NCBI RefSeq assembly: GCF_900119895.1
Contig: NZ_FQLR01000004.1
Location: forward strand, 1,178,001-1,242,000
Direction of reading: 5' to 3'
Source of the DNA: Collinsella phocaeensis
Lineage (GTDB): Bacteria > Actinomycetota > Coriobacteriia > Coriobacteriales > Coriobacteriaceae
Length of the DNA: 64,000 nt
Shown one piece after another: positions 8,052 through 16,832 of the stretch (positions are counted from its first letter, which is position 1; every line of letters begins with the position of its first letter). The position numbers and the translations under genes were made by a program. The notes beneath the pieces are model-generated. The model had not been told where the DNA came from. It did no database searches and saw only the letters and a list, made by a program, of their open reading frames with translations.

Positions 8052-9341
8052 TTAGCAAACAACCCCGTCCGCGAGCGTGCGCTTACCGCCGACGAAGACG
8101 TCCGTGGCGCGACCGAGCAGCTCGGCGCCCTTGAAGCCGGAGTTCTTCGCGTGGCTCGCGAACTCGTCCTCGGAGACGGTCCAGGCGGCATCGGCGTCGA
8201 ACACCGTGATGTCGGCGAGGCTGCCGGCAGCGATGCTCACCGGCTCGAGGCCGAGGATCTCGCGGGGCTTGGAGCTCATCAGCTCGACCATGCGGCCATA
8301 GCCCATCTTGCCGGTCTTCACGAGGTTCGTGTTGATCAGGGCGAGAGAGGTCTCCAGGCCGATCATGCCGAAGGGGGCGAGCTCGAACTCGCGGGACTTC
8401 TCCCAATCGGCATGCGGCGCGTGGTCGGTGACGATGGCGTCGACGGAGCCGTCGAGAACGCCCTCGATCAGGGCCTCCGCGTCGGCAGCGGTGCGCAGGG
8501 GCGGATTGACCTTGAGGCACGTGTCGTAGGTGCCGTCGATGGCGTCCTCGGTAAGGAACAGGTGATGCGGGGTCGCCTCGCAGGTGACGGGCAGGCCCTT
8601 GGCCTTGGCGGCGCGAACCATGTCCAGACCGCGAGCGGTGGAGATGTGCTGGATGTGCAGCTTGGCGCCAGTGAGCTCGGCGATCATGATGTCGCGCGCG
8701 ATCTGGAGCTCCTCGCCCTCCGCCGGCCAGCCGAGCAGGCCGAGGCGGGTGGAGACGGCGCCCTCGTTGATCTGGCCGTCGCCGACCAGGTCTTCATCCT
8801 GGCAATGGCTCATGAACACCTTGTCGAACATCTTGCCGTAATCCATAGCCCGGCGCATCATGCCGGCACCCTGGATACCGCGCCCGTCGTCGGTGAACGC
8901 GACGCAGCCGTGAGCGACCATGTCGCCCATCTCGGAGATGATCTCACCCTTGAGGCCGCGGGTCATCGCGCCGGAAGGATACACGCGGCAGTGGCCCTTG
9001 GCCGCGGCGACGGACTTGATGTACTCGATGACCACCCCGTTGTCGGTCACCGGGTCGGTGTTGGGCATCGAGCAGACGCCGGTGAAGCCGCCCTTGGCGG
9101 CGGCAGCGGTCTCGCTCTCGATGTCCCCCTTGGTCTCGAAGCCGGGCTCGCGCAGGTGCACGTGCATGTCGACGAGACCGGGGACGAGGTACTTGCCGGT
9201 AAGGTCGACGACCTCGGCGCCTTCGGCCGAAAGACCCTCCCCGACGTTCACGATGCGGTCGTTCTCGATGAGGACGTCGACGATGCCGTCGAGCTCGACG
9301 GACGGGTCGACGACGTGAGCGTTCTTAAGAAGCAAGGCCAT
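8052..9341 (-). CDS. pyrC: Dihydroorotase
   Basis: PyrC cyclises carbamoyl aspartate to dihydroorotate. The 429-residue protein is a class I dihydroorotase of the amidohydrolase superfamily. It shows the metal-binding HVHLREPG near residues 58-65, the histidines in HIQHIST and PHHLFLT, and the catalytic Asp in DHAPH. The ATG at 9341 follows GGAGGTGCC and lies inside the last codons of pyrB, a 17-base overlap. In many Gram-positive operons PyrB and PyrC are likewise adjacent. Confidence 0.96.
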   Translation of the reverse strand: MALLLKNAHVVDPSVELDGIVDVLIENDRIVNVGEGLSAEGAEVVDLTGKYLVPGLVDMHVHLREPGFETKGDIESETAAAAKGGFTGVCSMPNTDPVTDNGVVIEYIKSVAAAKGHCRVYPSGAMTRGLKGEIISEMGDMVAHGCVAFTDDGRGIQGAGMMRRAMDYGKMFDKVFMSHCQDEDLVGDGQINEGAVSTRLGLLGWPAEGEELQIARDIMIAELTGAKLHIQHISTARGLDMVRAAKAKGLPVTCEATPHHLFLTEDAIDGTYDTCLKVNPPLRTAADAEALIEGVLDGSVDAIVTDHAPHADWEKSREFELAPFGMIGLETSLALINTNLVKTGKMGYGRMVELMSSKPREILGLEPVSIAAGSLADITVFDADAAWTVSEDEFASHAKNSGFKGAELLGRATDVFVGGKRTLADGVVC

Positions 9342-10269
9342 TGTCGGCACCTCCAAGCAGCAGATACAGGGCAGCCATGCGCACGCAGATACCGGCGTAG
9401 ACCTGGTCGAGGATGACCGAGCGCTCCGGATGGTCGGGCATGTAGGAATCGAACTCGACGCCACGGTTGATCGGGCCGGGATGGCACACGATGGCGTCGG
9501 GCTTCATGAGGCGCTCGCGCTTCTTGGTGAGGCCGAACAGCTGATGGTACTCGCGCAGGCTCGGGAACGGCGCACCCTCGAGGCGCTCGCGCTGGATGCG
9601 CAGCATGTAGACGACATCGAGCTCGGGCAGGACGTCGTCGAGGCAGTACGCGACGTGATCGGCACCAAGGACGTCGGGGCGCGGCGGCAGCAGCGTGCCC
9701 GGGGCGACGACGGTCACCTCGGCGCCCATGATCTTGAGCGCGGGGATGAGCGAGCCGCAGACGCGGGAATGCCCGATATCGCCGACGACGCCGACCTTCA
9801 GGCCCTCGAAGCTCTGCTTGCGCTCCCAGATGGAATACAGGTCGAGCAGGGCCTGCGTGGGATGGCCGTGCTTGCCGTCACCCGCGTCGATGACGACGGC
9901 GGGGCTGGCCTGGGAAACGATATGCGGGGCGCCGGCGTGCTTGTCGCGGACGACGATGCAGTCGATCTTGTAGGCATCGAGCGTCATGACGGTGTCGATG
10001 AGGCTCTCGCCCTTCACCGTGGAGGTGGAGGAGCCGCCGAAGTTCAACGTGTCAGCGGACAGGCGCTTCTCGGCGAGCTCGAAGGAGCTGCGGGTGCGCG
10101 TAGAGGGCTCGTTGAACATGTTGACGATGGTCTTGCCCTTGAGGGTCGGAACCTTCTTGATGACGCGCTCGTTGACCTCGGAGAAGGCCTTGGCGGTCTG
10201 AAGGATCGTCATGAGCTCCGAGTCGGAGTACTCGGAGATGTCGATCAGGTGCTTATGGTTGTTGAACAC
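9325..10269 (-). CDS. pyrB: Aspartate carbamoyltransferase catalytic subunit
   Basis: PyrB condenses carbamoyl phosphate with aspartate, the committed pyrimidine step. The 314-residue protein has the carbamoyl-phosphate motif STRTR, the HPTQ motif and HPGPINRG. No pyrI regulatory chain is present, so control is expected at the transcript through PyrR rather than by allostery. The start is GTG at 10269, three bases after the pyrR stop, with GGGAGG upstream. It overlaps pyrC at its 3' end. Confidence 0.96.
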   Translation of the reverse strand: MFNNHKHLIDISEYSDSELMTILQTAKAFSEVNERVIKKVPTLKGKTIVNMFNEPSTRTRSSFELAEKRLSADTLNFGGSSTSTVKGESLIDTVMTLDAYKIDCIVVRDKHAGAPHIVSQASPAVVIDAGDGKHGHPTQALLDLYSIWERKQSFEGLKVGVVGDIGHSRVCGSLIPALKIMGAEVTVVAPGTLLPPRPDVLGADHVAYCLDDVLPELDVVYMLRIQRERLEGAPFPSLREYHQLFGLTKKRERLMKPDAIVCHPGPINRGVEFDSYMPDHPERSVILDQVYAGICVRMAALYLLLGGADNGLAS

Positions 10270-10272
10270 GGG

Positions 10273-10857
10273 TTACTCGCCTCCCAAAGGAGCGGAGCCT
10301 ACATGGGAACCGGGCTCCACGTCCGAGATCTCGACGGACGTGCGACCGTCCACTTCCTTGCAGAACAGGCGAACACTCTCGTCGCGGGACGAGGGGACGT
10401 TCTTGCCAACGAAATCAGGGCTGATGGGAAGCTCGCGATGACCGCGATCGACCAGGACGGCCAGCTCGATACGGCTCGGGCGCCCCAGGTCCATGATGGC
10501 GTCGAGCGCGCAGCGGATGGTGCGCCCGGTGTACAGGATATCGTCGACGAGGACGATGCGCTTGCCGTCCACGTTGAACGGAATGTCGGTCGCGTGGACC
10601 TCCGGCGAGATATGCGTGGCGAAGTCGTCGCGGTAGAAGCTGATATCCAGGCTCCCCAGCGGGACATCCACCCCCTCGATCTCGCGGATCTCGTCGACAA
10701 GTTGCTTGGCGAGCAGGTCGCCGCGGGTGACGATGCCCACGATGGCGAGGTTCTCGCAGCCCTCGTTGCGCTCGAGGATCTCATGCGCGATGCGCGTCAT
10801 GGCACGGGAGATGCTGATCTCATCCATGATCACGGCCTTGGGTGAAGAGGTGCCCAT
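10273..10857 (-). CDS. pyrR: PyrR attenuator / uracil phosphoribosyltransferase homologue
   Basis: PyrR senses UMP/UTP and PRPP and binds pyr mRNA to promote termination or block translation; it also has weak uracil phosphoribosyltransferase activity. The 194-residue protein has the PRPP loop VLVDDILYTGRT and the flanking GIVTRGDLLAKQL segment of the family. ATG at 10857 is preceded by GGAAGGAG. An in-frame ATG at 10977 would run through the leader terminator and is rejected. PyrR heads the operon it is expected to control. Confidence 0.95.
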   Translation of the reverse strand: MGTSSPKAVIMDEISISRAMTRIAHEILERNEGCENLAIVGIVTRGDLLAKQLVDEIREIEGVDVPLGSLDISFYRDDFATHISPEVHATDIPFNVDGKRIVLVDDILYTGRTIRCALDAIMDLGRPSRIELAVLVDRGHRELPISPDFVGKNVPSSRDESVRLFCKEVDGRTSVEISDVEPGSHVGSAPLGGE

Positions 10858-10900
10858 CGATCTCCTTCCCTTCTCACGGCGGACGGCGGGCCGTCGCGCC

Positions 10901-10937
10901 AAAAAAATAGATGCCAACCGCGCAGCGGTGAGACATC
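10901..10937 (-). terminator. Intrinsic terminator in pyr operon leader (attenuator)
   Basis: Upstream of pyrR the minus strand forms a two-part stem: GATGTC pairs with GGCATC, and ACCGC pairs with GCGGT around a three-base loop. The tract TATTTTTTT follows. It sits after the promoter at 11013-11040 and before the pyrR ribosome site, so it can stop transcription before the operon. This is the position of PyrR-controlled attenuators in Bacillus. Confidence 0.8.
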
Positions 10938-10939
10938 CA

Positions 10940-10966
10940 CACAGAAAGGCCCTCGATAGGGCTATG
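10940..10966 (-). promoter_or_regulatory. Candidate PyrR-binding hairpin in pyr leader
   Basis: Just 5' of the terminator the transcript can fold CATAG with CTGTG and GCCC with GGGC around a loop with a GAGGG run. This recalls the anti-antiterminator consensus CCNGNGAGG, but the loop is one base longer and the internal bulge is on the other side. The structure is visible; PyrR binding is inference. Confidence 0.35.
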
Positions 10967-11012
10967 TAGCAATCCATGCGAGCATCTCGTACTGCGCTTA
11001 ATGGTCATAACC

Positions 11013-11040
11013 AGTGTAAGCGCAGCGCAGGCGGTGTCAA
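11013..11040 (-). promoter_or_regulatory. Promoter of the pyr operon
   Basis: A perfect -35 TTGACA, a 16-base spacer and TACACT on the minus strand give a strong primary-sigma promoter. Transcription would start near 11005 and read the hairpin and terminator before pyrR. The remaining bases between here and ftsH hold only the ftsH terminator. Confidence 0.7.
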
Positions 11041-11175
11041 GCGCGAAGGCAAGAAATGCCGCAAGTGAACGGACGCCGATGTTCAGCGCGCGGCGCTGGA
11101 TCCGCAGCGTCGGCGTGGATCCGGCGCCGCGCCTCGGCGTCGCGATCGGGGACGCCTTGCGACAAGGCCGCAAGG

Positions 11176-11210
11176 AAACAACGGGCCCGCCCAAACCGGC
11201 AGGCCCGTTG
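11176..11210 (-). terminator. Terminator downstream of ftsH
   Basis: A 9-bp stem, CAACGGGCC with GGCCCGTTG, has a 14-base loop and is followed on the minus strand by TTTCC. It lies 31 bases after the ftsH stop and upstream of the pyr promoter. Confidence 0.65.
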
Positions 11211-11240
11211 CACACGTGATGAATCAGCCGGATCAGGCCG

Positions 11241-13145
11241 CTACTGCTGAGCCTGCGGAGGCTGGAAGGGGTTCTCGCGGCGCATGAGGGTCATGAACTC
11301 CTCGCCCGTGATCGTCTCCTTCTTGTAGAGGTAGTGCGCGAGCTCGTGCAGCTTGAACTTGTTCTCGCGCAGCGTCTGGAGGGCGCTGGCATGCGCCTCC
11401 TCGATGATCCGCTTCACGACCTCGTCCACGCGCTCGGCGGTGCCGGGGGCGCAGGTGAGCGAGGTGTCCTGGTTCAGGTAGGCGTTCTGGACCGTGCCGA
11501 GCGCCATCATGCCGAACTCCTCGGACATGCCGAAGCGGGTCACCATGTTGCGCGCGAGCTTGGTCGCCTGCTCGATATCGTTCGCGGCGCCGGTGGTCAT
11601 CTCGCCGAAGATGAGCTCTTCCGCGGCACGTCCGCCGCAGTAGACGGCGAGCTTGTTCAGGACCTCCTGGCGCGTCGTCAGGAACTTCTCGTCCTGCTCG
11701 ACCTGCATGGTGTAGCCGAGCGCTCCGGACGTGCGCGGAACGATGGTGATCTTGGTGACCGGGGCACCGTCGCTCTGGCTCGCGGCAACGATCGCGTGGC
11801 CGATCTCGTGGTACGAGACGACCTGCTTCTCATGGTCGGAAAGCACCGTGGACTTGCGCTGCTGTCCAGCGATGACGACCTCCACCGACTCCTCGAAATC
11901 CTCCTGCGTAGCGCGCTTGCGGCCCAGTCGGACGGCGCGGAGGGCGCCCTCGTTGATGATGTTGGCAAGGTCGGCGCCGGAGGCGCCGGGAGTCGCGCGC
12001 GCGATGGCCGTGAGGTCGATGGGCGGCTGGATCTTGACGTCCTTGGAATGCAGCTCGAGGATCGCCTTGCGACCGGTGAGGTCCGGAAGCTCGACGGGCA
12101 CCCGTCGGTCGAAGCGACCGGGACGCAGCAGCGCCGGATCGAGGCTATCGGGGCGGTTCGTTGCCGCGAGGACGACGATGCCCTTCTGGTTGTCGAAGCC
12201 GTCCATCTCGGTGAGAAGCTGGTTGAGCGTCTGCTCGCGCTCATCATTGCCGGAGAAGCCGCCCCCGTCGCGCTTCTTGCCGATCGTGTCGATCTCGTCG
12301 ATGAAAACGATGCAGGGAGCTTTCTCCTTCGCCTGCTTGAAGAGGTCGCGCACCTTCGCGGCTCCGCGACCGACGAACATCTCGACGAATTCGGAACCCG
12401 ATATGCTGAAGAAAGGGACGCCCGCCTCGCCGGCGACCGCCTTTGCGAGCAGCGTCTTGCCCGTGCCCGGAGGACCGACGAGCAGCGCGCCGCGCGGCAG
12501 CTTGGCCCCGATCTCCTCATAGCGCTGCGGGTTCTCCAAGAAGTCGACGACCTCCTTCAGGGACTCCTTCGCCTCCTCCTGCCCGGCGACATCCTTGAAC
12601 GTAACCCCTACGTCCTTGCTGGCGACGATGCGCGCGCCGGACTTGCCGAGGCCGCCGCCGCCGAGACCTCCGAACCCGCCGGAAAAATCCATCGAGGGGT
12701 TATCGTCGCCCATGGCCTTCTTCATGCGACGGTTGAGCCACCAGCCGAGCAGCACGAAGATGATCAGCGGGCCGAAGACCGTGATCAGATAATAGACCCA
12801 CAGGCCCGAATCGCGATCGGGCACCACCGAGGTCAGGGCGGCACCGGCGTCGACGACGCGGTCGGTGAACCCGGAATCGTTCGGCATGCCGGTGGTCTTG
12901 TACGCGACGTCGTCGCCCTCGCCCTTCTTGGTCCACAGAATCTCGTACGAATCGGTGTTGTACTCGACCTTATCGACCTCCTTCTTGTCGAGCGCGTCGA
13001 CGAGCGTCGTGTAATCGGTCTCCGTGATCTTCTGCTGGTAGCGCATGCTAGGGAACAGCACGTTGCTCAGCACGAGATACACAGCGAACGCGATCAGCAC
13101 GTAGAGGATCATGTTCCTCCGGCGCTTGTTGTCGTTCATCTCCAT
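11241..13145 (-). CDS. ftsH: FtsH ATP-dependent membrane zinc protease
   Basis: FtsH degrades misassembled membrane proteins and selected regulators. The 634-residue protein has two membrane helices (about residues 12-32 and 118-136) flanking an extracytoplasmic domain. The AAA module has Walker A GPPGTGKT at about 224-231, Walker [10 protein letters not shown] and the second region of homology [17 protein letters not shown]. The zinc site is HEIGH at about 446-450; most relatives have HEAGH, but the HEXXH ligands are intact. I prefer ATG 13145 (GGAG upstream) over an in-frame GTG at 13157 without a ribosome site. It stands alone between terminators and has a SigB-type promoter motif at 13188-13213, suggesting stress control. 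Confidence 0.95.
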   Translation of the reverse strand: MEMNDNKRRRNMILYVLIAFAVYLVLSNVLFPSMRYQQKITETDYTTLVDALDKKEVDKVEYNTDSYEILWTKKGEGDDVAYKTTGMPNDSGFTDRVVDAGAALTSVVPDRDSGLWVYYLITVFGPLIIFVLLGWWLNRRMKKAMGDDNPSMDFSGGFGGLGGGGLGKSGARIVASKDVGVTFKDVAGQEEAKESLKEVVDFLENPQRYEEIGAKLPRGALLVGPPGTGKTLLAKAVAGEAGVPFFSISGSEFVEMFVGRGAAKVRDLFKQAKEKAPCIVFIDEIDTIGKKRDGGGFSGNDEREQTLNQLLTEMDGFDNQKGIVVLAATNRPDSLDPALLRPGRFDRRVPVELPDLTGRKAILELHSKDVKIQPPIDLTAIARATPGASGADLANIINEGALRAVRLGRKRATQEDFEESVEVVIAGQQRKSTVLSDHEKQVVSYHEIGHAIVAASQSDGAPVTKITIVPRTSGALGYTMQVEQDEKFLTTRQEVLNKLAVYCGGRAAEELIFGEMTTGAANDIEQATKLARNMVTRFGMSEEFGMMALGTVQNAYLNQDTSLTCAPGTAERVDEVVKRIIEEAHASALQTLRENKFKLHELAHYLYKKETITGEEFMTLMRRENPFQPPQAQQ

Positions 13146-13187
13146 CTTGGTCTCCACACGTGTCGATTGCTTGAAACTTGCTTTAGG

Positions 13188-13213
13188 GTACCCCGTTCCC
13201 CGTCAGATAAACC
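13188..13213 (-). promoter_or_regulatory. SigB/SigF-type promoter motif before ftsH
   Basis: The minus strand shows GGTTTA, 14 bases, then GGGTAC, matching the general-stress sigma pattern GTTT-N13-16-GGGTA. It lies about 43 bases before the ftsH ATG. A sigma factor of that class is encoded at 37819-38607. Motif seen; recognition inferred. Confidence 0.5.
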
Positions 13214-13336
13214 CGGAGCGTCCACGAAAGACCGTCGCGGAACCATGGGCCGCATCGTTCCGGTGCCCGCTATCGAACTGGCGATAACGCCACGAGATCG
13301 ACGCAGCGCGCGAAAAGCAAGGGCGACGCCCCGGGA

Positions 13337-14719
13337 TCACACGACGAGATCGAGCTTCTCGGCGCGGCGCTGCGCATGGGTGAGCCAGTGCCCGAAATGA
13401 TGGTAGGCCACGAACAGCGTGGCGGTCAGTATCCACGTCACCGGATACACGAGCAGCATCGTCTCGAGCGTATGGTGTAAGGGCACCACGGCAAGCAGCC
13501 ACCCCACGCGGAACATGACGGTGCCCACGACGGTGAGCAGCATGGGTCGAAGGCTCTCGCCGGAGCCGCGGATGGCTCCGGAGGTGTTGTCGACCACCGA
13601 GTAGAACAGGTAAAACGGAGCGATGAAGTGGATCATCTTCGACGTGAACCCAACCACGACGTCATCATCGATGAAGAAGCGGGCGAGCGGGTCGACGAAA
13701 GCGATCAGGAGCAGGGCCATGCCGCCGATAAGCGCGACGGTGATCATCAGGGAGGTATGGTATCCGCGTCGCATGCGCGCATAGTTGCGCGCGCCGAAGT
13801 TCTGCGCGGCGAACGTCGTCATCGCGACGCCGAGCGCCTCGGTCACCATCCAGACGATGCCGTCCAGGCGCGCCGCAAGGCCCCAGCCGGTGACGGCATC
13901 GGCGCCGAACGAGTTGACCGTGGACTGCACGATGATATTCGAGATCGAGTACAGGGACGACTGGATGGCGAGGGGCACCCCGGTCGAAAGCATGCTCCGG
14001 CAGATACGCCGATCGATTCCCAGCCTACGCAGCTCAAGCCGCCAGGGGCCCTCGGCCCGCATGAGGCGCAGAAGAACCATCGACGCGTTGACCGTGATGG
14101 TGAGCGCGGTCGCGATGCCGCAACCGAGCGCCTCCATGCGCAACGCGACAACGAAGACGAGGTCGAACAGCACGTTGAGCACGCATCCGCTCGCGATGAT
14201 GAGGGCAGGCGCCCGGGTATCTCCGACGGCGCGCAGCAACGCGGTCCCCATATTGAGCACGAGCGAGCAGACCATCACACCGAAATAGCATCGCGAGTAC
14301 GCAATGGCCTCCGCCAAGAGCTCGCTCGGCGTGCCCATGATTCTCAGGATCGCGGGTAGGAAGATGACGCCCGCGACCGAAATGGCGCCACCGAGCACAA
14401 GGGCTATCGTCATGGCGGTATGCACGGAGCGCGCGAGGCGCTCGTCATCGCGCTGACCGAAAAACTGCCCCGTGATGACGGCGCAGCCCGCACCGAGACC
14501 GACGCAGAACCCGATGGCGAGCTCGGACAGCGCAGAGGTGGACTGAATGCCGCCGAGGGCGATCTTTCCGCCGAACTGCCCGACGATAAACGTGTTTACG
14601 AGGTTGTACGCCTGCTGGAAGAACGAGGCGAAGAAGATCGGTATACACAACGACAGGAGCTGCCGCCAGATGACGCCCTCGGTGACGTCGATCGATCCGC
14701 TCTTCCCCTGACCCGCCAT
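13337..14719 (-). CDS. MATE-family multidrug/cation exporter
   Basis: This 460-residue integral membrane protein belongs to the MATE (MatE) family of proton- or sodium-driven exporters. About twelve hydrophobic helices are visible in two halves. The first half begins IWRQLLSLCIPIFFASFFQQAYN and the second repeats a similar start near LSTGVPLAIQSSLYS. The pattern AVGDTRAPALIIASGCVLNVLFD in the first half, and its counterpart IRGSGESLRPMLLT in the second, are typical of bacterial MATE proteins of the Gram-positive DinF/NorM-like type. The substrate cannot be predicted. The ATG at 14719 is chosen over an upstream TTG. It is a single gene with no obvious partner. Confidence 0.9.
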   Translation of the reverse strand: MAGQGKSGSIDVTEGVIWRQLLSLCIPIFFASFFQQAYNLVNTFIVGQFGGKIALGGIQSTSALSELAIGFCVGLGAGCAVITGQFFGQRDDERLARSVHTAMTIALVLGGAISVAGVIFLPAILRIMGTPSELLAEAIAYSRCYFGVMVCSLVLNMGTALLRAVGDTRAPALIIASGCVLNVLFDLVFVVALRMEALGCGIATALTITVNASMVLLRLMRAEGPWRLELRRLGIDRRICRSMLSTGVPLAIQSSLYSISNIIVQSTVNSFGADAVTGWGLAARLDGIVWMVTEALGVAMTTFAAQNFGARNYARMRRGYHTSLMITVALIGGMALLLIAFVDPLARFFIDDDVVVGFTSKMIHFIAPFYLFYSVVDNTSGAIRGSGESLRPMLLTVVGTVMFRVGWLLAVVPLHHTLETMLLVYPVTWILTATLFVAYHHFGHWLTHAQRRAEKLDLVV

Positions 14720-14816
14720 AGGCAACCCCAGCCCCTCGCAGCTTTCACACCAAGAAGGAGTCTACACCAGGCGCGCCGAGACGATGCGGGCAAGCTCGGC
14801 ATGGCAGACGAGTCGC

Positions 14817-15734
14817 TTACGCGAACATGCCGGGCCGATAGGTGTAGCCGTTGTCGACATGGGGGCAGAGCTGCCAGAACGCGACGGCGCTCGCCGCCGC
14901 GACATTCAGCGAGTCGACACCGTGGGCCATGGGGATGCGGACGGTCCTGTCGCACCCGGCGATGGTCGCCGGCGAGAGACCGGATCCCTCCGTGCCCATG
15001 AAGAGCGCGAGCCTGTCGATCGCCTTCAGCGAGGGCTCGTCCAGGGAGACCGAGTCGTCGGCGAGCGCCATGGCGGCGCAGGTGAACCCGGCGCCGTGCA
15101 GCACCGCCAGCCCGTCATGGGGCCAGGAGGCGGCGTCGCGGCCGATCCGGCACCAGGGGACCTGGAAGACCGTGCCCATGCTGACGCGCACGGAGCGGCG
15201 GTACAACGGGTCGCAGCACGTCGGGCTGACCAGGATGCCGTCCACGTTGAGCGCCGCGGCGCTGCGAAAGATCGCTCCCACGTTGGTGTGGTCGACGATG
15301 CCTTCGAGGACGCAGACGCGGACGGGTCTCCCCGCGCCGCGCTCGATGAGCGCATCGAGGAATGCGGCCGGATCGGGCATGGGCGGGCGGTGAAACGCCG
15401 CGAGCGCCCCGCGCGTCACCTTGAACCCGCACAGCGTCTCCATGAGGTCCATGGGGGCGACGAACACCGGGATGTCGAGTCCGGGGTTCGCGGCTGAAAC
15501 CTCCCGAAGGAGCGGGAGTAGCTGATCGAGCCAGCGCTCCCCCAGCAGGAAGCTCTCGGGAACCAGACCCGCACGGACCGCACGCTCGATGACCTTCGCG
15601 CTCTCGGCGATGAAGATCCCGCGCTCGGGCTCGAGCACGCAGCGGAGCTCGCGTTCGGTCAGGCGGGTATATGCGTACAGGCGGGGGTCGTCGAGCGAGT
15701 CGATCCGCAGGACGGAGGGCTCGTGGCTACTCAT
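14817..15734 (-). CDS. TrmH/SpoU-family RNA 2'-O-methyltransferase
   Basis: This protein is a SPOUT-class enzyme that methylates a ribose 2'-OH in tRNA or 23S rRNA using S-adenosylmethionine. The 305-residue frame has an N-terminal substrate-binding domain with AESAKVIERAVRAGL and a C-terminal knotted domain. The three family motifs are visible: DHTNVGAIFRSAAAL, then FMGTEGSGLS, then IPMAHGVDSLNVAAASAV. The exact nucleotide target is not predictable. Its start overlaps the upstream flavodoxin stop by eight bases, implying cotranscription, although no functional tie is obvious. Confidence 0.9.
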   Translation of the reverse strand: MSSHEPSVLRIDSLDDPRLYAYTRLTERELRCVLEPERGIFIAESAKVIERAVRAGLVPESFLLGERWLDQLLPLLREVSAANPGLDIPVFVAPMDLMETLCGFKVTRGALAAFHRPPMPDPAAFLDALIERGAGRPVRVCVLEGIVDHTNVGAIFRSAAALNVDGILVSPTCCDPLYRRSVRVSMGTVFQVPWCRIGRDAASWPHDGLAVLHGAGFTCAAMALADDSVSLDEPSLKAIDRLALFMGTEGSGLSPATIAGCDRTVRIPMAHGVDSLNVAAASAVAFWQLCPHVDNGYTYRPGMFA

Positions 15735-16347
15735 CGCTGTCCTCAGCGGAACCCTTGGAGCCCGCACGGGGCCCGACGATCTTCTTGACGGTCCGCTTGA
15801 CGTCGGCGAGCAGCCCGCCTGCAGGGTGCGCCGCCGCCCAGGCCGCACGCCTCTTGTACTGCTCGTGCTGCTCGAGGAAGATGTCCTCGTACTCATCCAT
15901 GAGGCGCTGGTAATGGTCGACGGCTCCCTGGATCTCCTCGTCCGTCGGGTGCCCCTTCTGGACGCCGCCCATGAGCTTGTACGGGCCCCAGGTGTCGAAC
16001 CCGAGGCATCCGTACGACGTGATGAAGTTCGCGCGCTGCATGCGGCAGAGGGCATCGATGTCCTTGCCGTACCATTTGTCCTGGCCGCCGTAGGTCATGA
16101 GCGCGAAGACCTGCTGGCCCTCGTGCAGCACGTTGGAGAGAACCCGCGAGAGGTCGGCGTCGATCTTGCCGTAATAGATGCCGGATGCGACCCCGACGAG
16201 CGGATAGTCGGATAGGTCGGGATACTCGTTCTTCCCGAGCGTCGCCACGTCGATGGACTCGACCTCGGGAAACGCGGCGGTGACCGCGTCCACGAGCTTC
16301 TTCGTGTTCCCGTGGTGCTTGGAACGGTACAGAATCATGGTCTTCAT
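15727..16347 (-). CDS. Flavodoxin-like FMN protein
   Basis: This 206-residue protein has a flavodoxin fold and is likely an FMN-binding electron carrier or oxidoreductase. The N-terminus ILYRSKHHGNTKKLVDAV corresponds to the phosphate loop SxTGNT of flavodoxins, with two histidines replacing the usual residues. YGGQDKWYGKD sits where the FMN isoalloxazine loop is expected. The C-terminal 50 residues are a basic helix-rich extension with RRAAWAAAHPAGG, longer than in plain flavodoxins. ATG at 16347 has AAGGG upstream. It is located between glyoxalase I and a TrmH-type methyltransferase. The redox partner is unknown. Confidence 0.75.
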   Translation of the reverse strand: MKTMILYRSKHHGNTKKLVDAVTAAFPEVESIDVATLGKNEYPDLSDYPLVGVASGIYYGKIDADLSRVLSNVLHEGQQVFALMTYGGQDKWYGKDIDALCRMQRANFITSYGCLGFDTWGPYKLMGGVQKGHPTDEEIQGAVDHYQRLMDEYEDIFLEQHEQYKRRAAWAAAHPAGGLLADVKRTVKKIVGPRAGSKGSAEDSDE

Positions 16348-16392
16348 GCAGATGCCCTTCATGCGTGCCGGGGACGCCCGGCCCCTCGCGCC

Positions 16393-16761
16393 CTAGCGGG
16401 CGGGGATGATCTCGATGTAGAACCCGTCCGGGTCGGTGATGAAGTAGATGCCCATGGAGGGGTTCTCCTTGGCGATGCAGCCCATGGAGGCATGCAGATC
16501 GTGCGCAGCCTCCATGTCGTCGACGGCGAATGCGAGGTGGATGTCGCGGCCGCCCTGGTTGTACGGCTCGGTCCGCCCCTCGTTCCATGTCAGCTCGAGC
16601 TGATGAGGGCTTACGCCGTCACCCAGGAAGACGAGCTTCCAAGAGCCGTCTTCGGGCCCCTTCTCCCGCACGGGGACCAGACCGAGCGCCTTCTCGTAAA
16701 ACGCGAGCGAGGCTTCGAGGTCAAGTACGTGAATCTCGGTGTGCGCCATGGTGAACTGCAT
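16393..16761 (-). CDS. gloA: Glyoxalase I-like lyase
   Basis: This protein likely isomerises the methylglyoxal-thiol hemithioacetal, or belongs to the wider vicinal oxygen chelate superfamily. The 122-residue frame has two beta-alpha-beta modules. Metal-ligand candidates are His11 in EIHVLDLEASLAFYEKALGL, Glu in HQLELTWN, His in DIHLAFAVDD and the terminal Glu in YIEIIPAR. The length is that of small glyoxalase I enzymes. ATG at 16761 follows AGGAAGG. Coriobacteria often lack glutathione, so the thiol cofactor may differ; that is inference. Confidence 0.85.
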   Translation of the reverse strand: MQFTMAHTEIHVLDLEASLAFYEKALGLVPVREKGPEDGSWKLVFLGDGVSPHQLELTWNEGRTEPYNQGGRDIHLAFAVDDMEAAHDLHASMGCIAKENPSMGIYFITDPDGFYIEIIPAR

Positions 16762-16832
16762 GGTATGTCCTTCCTGGTTGCAGATTATATGTCCCTCGTC
16801 CAGTCGTGCGCCCTCGGCGTCCCGCAGGCAGC

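Noticed and set aside
10858-10977. Upstream in-frame ATG for pyrR
   Set aside because: The extension would run through the attenuator hairpin and U-tract, and a much better ribosome site precedes the ATG at 10857.
11334-13400. Long plus-strand open frame opposite ftsH
   Set aside because: Same cause: the mirror frame of a high-GC gene. No recognisable domain.
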